Source: Scoparia ambigualis (lineage: Eukaryota > Arthropoda > Insecta > Lepidoptera > Crambidae). Taken from it: DNA of 64,000 nt. The notes below the pieces were generated by a model. It did no database searches. It saw nothing but the letters and a program-made list of their open reading frames with translations, and had not been told where the DNA came from. Shown here piece after piece: positions 55,416-64,000 of the stretch. The stretch is taken from contig OY992523.1 of the NCBI GenBank assembly GCA_963921215.1, positions 16,018,828-16,082,827 on the forward strand. The letters run 5' to 3'. A program made the translations under genes and the position numbers. The number at the start of each line of letters is the position of its first letter. The stretch's first letter is position 1.

Positions 55416-55913
55416 GTGTCTTCTGACCCGCGAATACATTCTGGTCCTTCGAGCCGGATACAAGACCTTAGCAACAGTCCACTTATTATCATCCTACCCG
55501 CCACATTTAATATTTTCGCCTCGACTCGTGCCACGCATATAGCATATAGACATACACATAACAGATACGCTCACACAATGCACGCGCAAGCCGGGCCTAG
55601 CCCAAATACGCCCTACTGTCCCTATTGCAGGGAAAGGGGGCACAAGCTGATCACATGCGCCCGCTACAATGCCCAGCCGACACAGGGCCGGTGGGACTTC
55701 GTGCTGTCGCGCGAGCGCTGCCCCCGTTGCCTCGGGCCACATTACCCGGACGAATGCAAGTCCGTGAAGGCATGCAAGGACTGTGGGAGCTCCAATCACC
55801 ACACGTCCCTTCACCGACCGGACGACACGACGCAGCAGAGCCAGCCACAGTCGGCGGCGCGGTGGCTACCGAGGTATTCCGCGCTCGATGGACCAGAAAT
55901 GTTGACGCGTTAA
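55416..55913 (+). pseudogene. BEL/Pao gag C-terminal region with three zinc knuckles
   Basis: Successive Cys/His clusters: CPYCRERGHKLITC, CPRCLGPHYPDEC and CKDCGSSNHHTSLH, the nucleocapsid pattern of BEL/Pao gag (RNA binding). Most of the capsid domain and all of pol are absent, and the frame ends at TAA 55913. The sequence is GC-rich compared with its flanks. Confidence 0.7.
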
Positions 55914-55949
55914 GCGCGTGCAACATACGACGAGTTAAGGAATAAGGTG

Positions 55950-57720
55950 GGAACGGGGCTTACCGGGGCATACCTCTAAATTTCATGGTCTTTCGACCAT
56001 AATCAGCCCCGAATCAGCCCCTAACTTTGATTACAGTCCGCTAAAAATAATATTTCATAATTATATCTATTTCACTTCCTAACATTTATAATTTCATTTC
56101 CATACAAAATCTTTTCTGCACGACAGTCGTTGCAAAGTCCGAGCTAGTATTGATCTACCTACACGAATAAAAATTCGTGTTTCGGGTACCGTGTTCCAAA
56201 TAAAAGTTCGTACCAGTATCCGATTCGTGCTAACTCCAAGTTAATTTACCATTCCGCGCTGTAGGCTGATCACGAGCTGAAGGTGGGCAACGCGCCAGGG
56301 CGTGCGGGCGTTGAGGCGGGCTTCGTTGAGGGCGGCAACACACACACACTTCACTAGGGCACTGGTCGAGGGCGTTTCAGGCGAGCTTATAGCAATAGCT
56401 CTTAACTGCACACATATGGTCACGTCGGGGGCTGAGTTCAAGGGCGCGTGACGCGTGGTTTCGCCTTGAGATCTCAAAGGGCACTGTTTTGGCGCGGGCG
56501 CCGTCAGGCGACGCGCCTCGCGTCTCCCGCGGCGATCCGCTGGCCTCTCATTGGCCGTCGAAGGGGCGGCAGCGATGTTGCGTTTGTGGCGCAAACATCA
56601 ATATTATTACAGTTCATGAACAATTCAATCTCTAAATCTTTGCCCATCATTCCTTGGATGCTCTGGTGAACAATGATATGGTAATAGATTCTACATTTTT
56701 TAAATTTAATGATTGACCGGAGCTTTTTATAAAGCTATTTTTACATTAATTTCATTTCATTTTATTTACAAACATTTTGCAAGAGAGTTCCTCTTTTGTT
56801 TTATAATTTAATTTTAATAGTTTGCTAGAGGTGTCCTCTATTGTCTTATAAGCTAATTTAAATTATTTATAACATAAAAATAACTATTGCATTGCCTACC
56901 CTCCTTAATTGTTTTCTGTGTGAATGTTTTCGCTAAGTATGTAAACAAACATAGTCTAAATAATGTACTGTCATTTTGTCATAAATTTTATTTATATATT
57001 TTTTTCTCTCTACTATAACGGCAACGAAATATGATATCTTGCAGCCACTCTTACTTCTACTTTTATGTATATTTTAAATATCTATATTAGCACTTATATA
57101 AGTATATTATCATTTATTTCGTATTTGAATTACCACCTTACTTAGGCAGAGACCTGTCTACGCCACCTCACGTCCAGGGTGCTGTCTGAAAACCAGCGCT
57201 TCTGTGACTTTCTGCGCAATGCCACAAAAGCATCGCTGAGGCAGCTACCCTAGCCTAGCTTATTTTTAATTTTTTAATTTTTTTGTAATTTTTGTAAGTA
57301 TCTATCTGTTTTACGTTCCTGCCTAATTTTCGTCTTTGTGTTATTTTTTGAGATTTTTTTATATGTTTCAAGTGTGTGCAAGTCAATAAATGTTTCTTAT
57401 TCTTAGTTTGTGGCTTCATTGCAGGATTCCGTGCTGATATTACCACCTCCTGCCGCCGCCCAGCAACCAGCGCGCCACATAACCTTGCCACAGCGCGTGA
57501 GTATTACTTAATCATTGATCATAAGTGTTTCCCTTGAGCTCTGTTAACCAACAGACTGTCATCTTTTACTAGGAATCCAGACATTCAATTTTGTTTTTAG
57601 AATGCTCCTAAGCCCCTAAAGACATGGTAAGCCACGTGGTCTTCGTATCAATATTTAGCCAGTTAATAACAGTATTAACTGACTAAATAATAAGTTATTG
57701 TTTTTCACATTTAACTTTGA
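55950..57720. other. No recognisable gene
   Basis: Mostly AT-rich, with a GC-rich block at about 56240-56600 (CA microsatellite near 56337) whose frames have no domain I know. Confidence 0.4.
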
Positions 57721-57721
57721 T

Positions 57722-58300
57722 TGCGTTCAGCACCGGACACTGGTGATGAAGTTAAATTATTATGGTCTCAAAGGTTTTGCGCTTAATTTAATACAGTCGT
57801 ATCTTAGTCTAGAACATAAACTGTCGATGTTAATGAAACTAAGTCATTTGGTTCTCATGTAAAATGAGAGTTCCACAAAGGTCAGTTCTTAGCCTTTTCT
57901 TATTTTTGATATATATCAATGACTTGCCATTCTTTGTAGAAAACTTCTGTGATATTGTATTGTTTGCAGATAGATTATACTTCACTAACTTTTAATGTGA
58001 CTAGGTGTAAGAATAATTATGACGATGTTAACAATGCTCTCTAAGAGGTACGCAGTTGGTTTACTGCTAATAATTTACAGCTAAACGCTAGAAAAACAGA
58101 ATGTATTAAATTTACACTACCAAATGTCAAGACCGAACAAACCGATGTTAGAATGAATGGTGATAAATTAGATTTGATAGATTCGACAGTTTTCCTAGGG
58201 ATAAATAACCCTTGACTCAAAACTCCAATGGATTCCGCATATATCGCAATTGGCCGGCAAACTCAGTTCAGCAGCTTACGCGATTAGAAAAATTAGACAA
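57722..58300 (+). pseudogene. LINE RT fragment, same family as the LINE at 4-10.6 kb
   Basis: Pieces in several frames: MKLNYYGLKGFALNLIQSYL, FLIYINDLPFFVENFCDIVL, ECIKFTLPNV and NGDKLDLIDSTVFLGI. They closely parallel the RT of the first LINE but with many stops and frameshifts. The FADD active site is broken (FADRL). Confidence 0.75.
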
Positions 58301-58313
58301 TTAACCCATCAGG

Positions 58314-58388
58314 CCCCAAGCGGTCGCATGAGACCGCACCTAAAAATCACGCCATTCCGTCAAACCCCAAGCGGTCGCATGAGACCGC
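58314..58388 (+). repeat. Two copies of a 24-nt hairpin-bearing repeat
   Basis: CCCCAAGCGGTCGCATGAGA plus CCGC occurs at 58314-58337 and 58365-58388, 51 bp apart and identical. Each folds GCGGTC with GACCGC. Confidence 0.85.
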
Positions 58389-59209
58389 GCTCTCCACTTG
58401 ACTTTGTTTCGTATTTTCACAGACTTACAGACTACTTGTGTATGAACAAAGTCGATTATTTCGGTTCTGTGTTAAATTTTACGAATCGAGATAGCAACAC
58501 ATCGCATAGTCTATGCTCGATTCTGTTATTTTCGACGTTGACAGTTGCGCCAATTTCTGTGACGGAGTGAATAAGTCGCTGAGTTTTGTGTGCTATTTGT
58601 ATTGGATTTATCTAATGTAAGTACTGTTTCTTATTAGAAAATGATTATTGAGACTATAATGATCCTAGTGAGATAATAAGTTGTAAGAAATACATCGTTA
58701 TAACTACCAAATAACACACGTTCAAAACCGGTGAAACCCGATAACTTTTTTCCAATTTCCGAGTGTTTTGTTACAATGTTTGTCGGCATATACTACAAGA
58801 ACATTATAAAAAGTAATTTGAAACATGTTTACACAATAAATAAACAACGTATTTATACAGTTTTACTACAATGAAATTTGATGTACTTGACATGTACAAG
58901 TGCAGGCACTATTGCGTTCCATCAGCGCGAGCCATATTGGTCTTTATTTGTATGGAGCTAAGTAGATAGTTAGCCGGTAGGCGATGCTGAAAACTCGTTT
59001 GTCTGTCGTATTTACTAGGGAGACTATATGTATCGGTAGGTGTCGGCAGTTTTACGATAAAATTTGTTTTTATCGATAGTGATATGGTAAATTGTAATGA
59101 ATTCATATTTAGTCTTACATGATAAATTTGTTATTTATAAACGGTTTTTAGCATGTTTGTTGTTGTTTTTGTTGAATGTTGTTGATGTTGGGTCAAATTG
59201 AGATTTATG

Positions 59210-59475
59210 ACACACTCATCAAAACTGTATATTGGTCAAGCGATGCCAAACTCTTATTTTTACTGTCTACTCGTGAAGTCCTTATTTCTGCGTACTCGTC
59301 AAAACTGGATGTTGGGTTTTTAGCATGTTTGTTGTTGTTTTTGTTGAATCGACGATTCTATAAGTTAGACCAATATGCAGTTTGGCGAGTACGCAGAAAT
59401 AAGATTTTGACGAGTAGACAGTAAAAATAAGAGTTTAGCATCGCTTGACCAATATGCAGTTTTGACGAGTGTGTC
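59210..59475. repeat. Fold-back element with about 100-bp arms
   Basis: Left arm 59210-59312 (GACACACTCATCAAAACTG...) and right arm 59372-59475 pair over about 100 bp with few mismatches; the spacer is about 60 bp. A block beginning GGTTTTTAGCATGTTTGTTG precedes the left arm (about 59143) and recurs in the spacer (about 59315). Confidence 0.9.
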
Positions 59476-59689
59476 GTAGATCCAATGGATTTACTGGCCA
59501 CATAGAATAAAAAAAAGATAATACTATAGTTTTATTTTTTGCAAAGTGTGTCGTAGAACCAAGTTTAGTACTTAAAATTTTGTCTCCTGGACCTGACCTG
59601 ACCGATTGATTTGAAATTTGGTACACATCTTTAGTTCTGATGACAATACAATTATGTATATTCAGTATCATTGTAAATTTTGGGGGTTA

Positions 59690-62600
59690 AGTTGCTCACG
59701 TCCGTAGGTTTACCCTTGAGACCCTACACGACCCCTGGGTGGTGCTAAATGAGTGACACCAACTGAGTGGTAGAGCCACGCTGCGTTGCAGCACGCATTG
59801 GGTCGGCTCGCCCGGCGTAATACCACCCCCTCACGAATTTTCGGCGTGAAACAATGGCACTCTGTGCTGTTGTGTTTCGTCCGGCGAGTGACGGTTCCGG
59901 AGACACCCCCCCCCCCCCTCACAATTGATATGGCAGCGAACTTTAATCTAGATTTACCCCAGGGGGGTACCGACACATCCGGTGTCGGAGAATCCCCCCC
60001 TGAGCGTTCTCGCTCAGGCTGCCCTACGTATTCTGGGGAGGGCAAAAGTCCGCTCGTGCCAAGGCATGCTGCAGGCAGGAGAAAGGCAAGACAATTGGCA
60101 CCCCCTCCTTCGCTTCGCGTGGACTTCTGCAATATCAGGGGAATCCACTCTAACTTGAGCGCCGTCCATTACCACCTCGAGACGGCGAAACCGGCCTTGC
60201 TCTTCCTCACCGAGACGCAGATATCCCCCCCTCCTGACATCTCGTACTTGCGCTACCCGGGATACAACCTGGAACATGCATTTGTGCCACGAGCCGGTGT
60301 TTGTGCCTATGTCAGGGAGGATATGTGCGTTCGTCGCCTTGGCAATCTTGAAGATAGGGACCTCTCCATCTTATGGCTGCACGTCGACTGCGGACGTCAT
60401 CCTCGCGTCTACGCGTGCCTGTATAGGTCCCACAGCGGTAACGTCGGAACTGACCAACTTATCGAGACCGTCCAAACAGCGACAGACTCCCTTCTCCAAC
60501 GGATCCCCTCGGCCGAGATTGTGGTATTGGGAGACTTCAATGCCCACCACGTCGAATGGCTTGGTTCACGCACAACTGACCACGCGGGTAGAGCCGTTCA
60601 TGACTTCGCTTTGGCCTACAGTCTGTCCCAATTGGTAACCGAGCCAACACGGGTTCCAGATGTGGAGGGCCATGCACCTTCTTTATTGGACCTTCTGCTG
60701 ACCTCGCACCCAGACGGCTATCAAGTTTCTGTTGATGCACCACTAGGCTCATCAGACCACTGTCTGATTCGCAGCACTGTGCCTCTCACAGAAACTTCAA
60801 AACCGCAACCAGCGGCTAGCCGTCGAGTCTGGCATTATAGGTCAGCGGACTGGGATGGGATGCGGAGCTTCTTTGCGTCCTACCCGTGGTGGCGAGTTTG
60901 CTTCTCGCTGGATGATCCTGATGTCGCCGCTGACTCTGTCGTTGATGTGATACTGCAGGGAATGGAACTTTTCATTCCAAACTCTGTGGTTCCCATTGGC
61001 GGCAAGTCCCAACCATGGTTTGGTCGTTCCTGCAAAATGGCGTCTCGCCAAAAGCGACAACATTACCAAGCCTGGGCTAATGCGGTATCATCAAAGGATC
61101 CAAACACCAGTGCGCTCAGAAAGAAGTACAACTTTGCCGCCAGATCCTTTAAGAAGGACATTGCCAAGGCGAAGTCATCATTCATAGGTAGAATTGGCGA
61201 GAGGCTAGTGCGTCTTCCTTCGGGGACGCGTGCGTTCTGGTCTCTCGCCAAAGCTATCTTAGGGAATTTTTGTCAGCCGTCCCTACCACCATTGCACAAG
61301 ACCGATGACTGCCTGGCCTATACTGCAAAGGAGAAAGCCGATCTCTTGGGCTCTCTTTTCGCATCAAACTCGACCTTGGACGATGGGGAAAACTCTCCAC
61401 CAACCATACCGCATTGCGCTTGTACAATGCCAAACGTTCAGTTCCTGCAAAGGTCAGTTCGTAAGGCTCTTTTTTCCCTTGATATCCATAAGGCGAGTGG
61501 GCCTGATGCAGTTCCACCCATTGTGCTTCGGACGTGTGCTCCTGAATTGGCACCAGTTCTAATGCGCCTTTTCCAGCTCTCTTTCACCACTGGCGTCGTC
61601 CCGAGCTCTTGGAAGACAGCCCTTGTCCACCCGATTCCAAAAAAAGGAGATCGCTCAGATCCGTCCAACTACAGGCCAATAGCTATTACCTCTTTACTCT
61701 CCAAAGTAATGGAGTCCATTATATACCGCCAGCTCTTAAGGTACCTAGAAGAGAACCAGCTACTAAGTGATCGCCAATATGGTTTTCGTCGCGGTCGATC
61801 GGCTGGTGATCTTACTCACCGATGGGCGGAGGCAGTCGAGAGTAAGGAGGAGGCACTGGCAGTTAGCTTGGACGTAGCGAAAGCTTTTGATAGGGTATGG
61901 CACAGGGCTCTTCTCTCTAAACTTCCATCATACGGGCTTCCTGCGAAATTGTGTTCATGGGTTGCCAGCTTTCTTACTGGGCGTAGCATCAGAGTCGCAG
62001 TCGACGGTTCGTGCTCCGACATGAAGCCCGTGAATGCTGGAGTCCCGCAGGGGTGTGTGTTGTCCCCTACTCTGTTTCTTCTGCATATCAATGACATGCT
62101 GCATAACAACAGCATTCATTGCTATGCAGACGACAGTACTGGGGATACGCTCTACACCGGGCGAACTAACATGTCTCTGGAAAGCGTCATCGAGAGCCGG
62201 AATAAACTTGTGACTGACACCGAGAACATGTTAAGTCATGTCGGATTGGGGCCGACATAACCTAGTCCGCTTTAACCCCTCCAAAACACAAGTTTGCGCA
62301 TTTACCGCGAAAAAACATCCCTTCGTCGTACCTCTGAACTTTGAGGGAGCTCCCCTTGATACCAATCCGATTATTGGAATCCTTGGCGTCGATATTTCGA
62401 GTGACGTTCAGTTTCGTGGTCATTTGGAAGGAGAAGCTAAATTAGCTTCGAAAAAGCTGGGTGTGCTTAATAGAGCGGGTCAGTATTTCACGCCGGCCCA
62501 CCGTTTACAACTGTATAAAGCACAGGTCAGGCCGCATATGGAATACTGCTCCCATCTCTGGGCTGGAGCACCCCAATACCAACTCCTTCCATTTGACCGC

Positions 62601-63070
62601 ATTCAACGCAGAGCTGCTCGAATTGTCGGCGACGTGGTTATTTCAGGTCGGCTCGATCCACTGGCTCTTCGGAGAGACGTTGCGTCTCTCTGTATATTGT
62701 ACCGTATATATCATGGGGAGTGTTCTGAGGAATTGTTCGTCTTGATCCCTGCCGCTAATTTCCTTCACCGCACTACACGCAATCGACTGTCATTCCATCC
62801 ACATCACCTTGATGGATGGCGGTCTACTACTGTGCGATTTTCAAGAAATTTCTTGCCTCGAACTACAGTGTTGTGAAACCAGCTCTCAGCGGCGGTATTT
62901 CCGGACCGTTACGACTTAAGGATCTTCAAGAAACGAGCCTATTCCTTCCTTAAAGGCCGGCAACGCGCCTGCGATTCCTCTGGTTTTGCGGGTGTTCATG
63001 GGCGGCGGTGATTACTTTCCATCAGGTGACCCGCTTGCTCGTTTGCCTCCTTCTGCTATAAAAAAAAAAA
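59690..63070 (+). mobile_element. LINE B, nearly intact non-LTR retrotransposon
   Basis: 5' end GGGGGTTAAGTTGCTCACGT, one long frame, a 3' end with GCCGGCAACGCGCCTGCGAT and a poly-A at 63060-63070. Only one frameshift and one stop were noted in the coding region. It is the source family of the short derivative at 20.46 kb. Target duplication not identified. Confidence 0.9.
59786..63053 (+). pseudogene. LINE B endonuclease/reverse transcriptase
   Basis: The first frame (59786-62260) is 824 residues. EEP endonuclease: FCNIRGIHSN, FLTETQISPP, YRSHSGNV, GDFNAHHVEW and SDHCLI. RT: KKGDRSDPSNYRPIAITS, YGFRRGRSAGDL, SLDVAKAFDRVWHRAL, AGVPQGCVLSPTLFLLHIND and the catalytic CYADDS. A frameshift near 62235 leads into 62238-62876 (VRFNPSKTQVCAFTAKK, MEYCSHLWAGAP). 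TGA there replaces a likely Trp codon, and coding similarity runs on to SFLKGRQR. The N-terminal 110 residues, including a 13-C tract, look like translated 5' UTR. Start is uncertain. Confidence 0.92.
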
Positions 63071-63545
63071 TCCATAATGGCCGCCTCCACAAAATTGTGG
63101 ATTACATTTTTTTGTTTAACCACGTCAATATGGGTATCAAATGAAAGGGCTTGACTAGTAGTATAAAAACATTGTAGAAAAAAAACTTTAAATGGCCGCC
63201 TTCACAAAATTGTAGATTATATTTTTTTTTGTTTAACCACCTCAATATGGGTACTGTAATGTATGTGTACGTGTGCCTACGTACACCCGTGCGTGTGGCA
63301 GTGTTCTATAGCCAATAAAGAAGTGCGTTAACAGCAGCCTTGCGTTTCACTAGTGCCGTGTCCTCCTACGTAACAGGTACCAACTGAAAAGGCTTGACTA
63401 GTAGTATTCAGTACATTATAGAAGAAAAAAACTTTAAATGGCCGCCTCCACAAAATTGTAGATTACATTTTTTTGTTTAACTACCTCAATATGGGTATCA
63501 AATAAAAGAGCTTGACTAGTAGTACAGTATATTATAAAAAAAATA
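63066..63545 (+). repeat. Tandem repeat, about 125-bp unit, three copies
   Basis: ATGGCCGCCTCCACAAAATT recurs at about 63076, 63193 and 63439, each followed by TTTTTTTGTTTAACCACCTC and GCTTGACTAGTAGTA. Copy 2 is split by the solo LTR. Confidence 0.85.
63255..63375 (+). repeat. 121-bp solo LTR (TGT...ACA) with GGTAC duplication
   Basis: Begins TGTAATGTATG and ends CGTAACA, with AATAAA inside. Flanked by GGTAC at 63250-63254 and 63376-63380. Neighbouring tandem copies show the uninterrupted site. Confidence 0.8.
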
Positions 63546-63566
63546 TTTATAAATAAAAAGGGTACA

Positions 63567-63800
63567 AAATAAGTAAAAATGAATTAAAAATATAAACGTT
63601 TTTAGAATTAATTTTTAATTATTTAGTAGTTTTATTTAAGTACTATAACGATGGTAGTTGTCTATTTTTTGTTGTAGGTATAGCATGTCAAATAGTTAAA
63701 AGTTAATTAAAAATATAAACGATTTTACAATTAATTTTTAATTATTTAGTAGCTTTATATGTACTATAACGATAGTTGTATCTTTTTTGTTTATAGCATG
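63567..63800 (+). repeat. Direct repeat pair, about 120-bp unit
   Basis: AATTAAAAATATAAACG and TTAATTTTTAATTATTTAGT occur twice, each followed by TACTATAACGAT and TATAGCATGTCAAAT. Confidence 0.8.
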
Positions 63801-63943
63801 TCAAATTGGCGAGTTAACGAGTAGCCGCCTGAAGACTTCCTCCAGCTTTTATATGATAATGAGGATAGCAATGAGAGAAAGAGTGACCTCGAATCCGAAA
63901 TTGAGGAGGTGGGTTTGCCTAATAATTTGTTTGCCTTGTGGTA
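63797..63943 (+). pseudogene. Short acidic reading frame, unrecognised
   Basis: ATG at 63797 (MSNWRVNE), a TAG after eight codons, then PPEDFLQLLYDNEDSNERKS and ESEIEE to TAA. The acidic start recalls transposase N-termini such as piggyBac, but I cannot assign it. It may continue beyond the window. Confidence 0.3.
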
Positions 63944-64000
63944 ATGGTAACTTATTTATTCTTGTTTGATATATTACTTCATTTACTACTACTTATTGTG

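Noticed and set aside
56241..56594. 117-residue ORF on - in a GC-rich block
   Set aside because: No recognisable domain and biased arginine/alanine composition; not enough to call a gene.

Overview
The window reads as a stretch of insect, almost certainly lepidopteran (moth or butterfly), genomic DNA made almost entirely of transposable elements and virus-derived DNA. The base composition is AT-rich with GC-rich islands inside the younger retrotransposons. Spliceosomal introns with GT..AG borders interrupt several reading frames. The element mix (Polinton, CR1/Jockey-like LINEs with a coiled-coil/SGNH ORF1, Tc1, PIF/Harbinger, P element, gypsy, BEL/Pao) is typical of Lepidoptera. No host gene with conserved function and no ribosomal RNA gene was recognised. 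The organism assignment is an inference from element families.

Layout. 1-1864 and 10933-15466 are the two halves of a Polinton/Maverick (virus-like) element. The B-type polymerase lies on +; on - are an integrase, a parvovirus-like phospholipase A2, a minor virion-like protein, an adenain-like protease, a penton-like protein, a small protein, a capsid-like protein and a 163-residue protein. Between them sits a nearly complete LINE (about 4.1-10.6 kb), itself interrupted by a structurally intact Tc1 element (7796-9406). A 127-bp satellite (15.49-16.68 kb) cuts the integrase. 16.9-31.4 kb holds a decayed DDE_Tnp_4 transposon, Harbinger remnants with Myb-like accessory exons, a roughly 1-kb direct duplication, a hAT-type MITE, a deleted Tc1/mariner element carrying a SINE, and LINE tails. 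31.8-38.9 kb is a gypsy retrotransposon on -, split in gag by a complete 3.36-kb Harbinger with CAG target duplications. 39.3-48.7 kb is a P-element relative with long inverted repeats; it contains a retroposed segment, a fragment of an uncharacterised putative transposase family and a LINE (44-47.6 kb). 48.9-55.9 kb holds a gypsy solo LTR, a DDE_Tnp_4/SWIM transposon, a second copy of the uncharacterised family and a BEL/Pao gag remnant. 57.7-64 kb has a LINE fragment, a fold-back repeat, a nearly intact LINE (59.7-63.07 kb) and tandem repeats carrying a 121-bp solo LTR.

The nesting gives a relative history. Polinton was hit by a LINE and the LINE by Tc1; gypsy was hit by Harbinger, and that Harbinger by an RTE/SINE-type repeat and tRNA-like repeats; the P element took several later insertions. 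In silico excision of Tc1 and of the Harbinger each restores an open frame across the site, so those insertion borders are secure. The most unusual items are the three ATGA stop-start overlaps in the Polinton structural-gene block, the P-element inverted repeats that carry a coding exon, the cluster of abutting hairpins at 42.4-42.8 kb, and the short LINE derivative at 20.5 kb that joins the ends of the LINE found at 59.7 kb.
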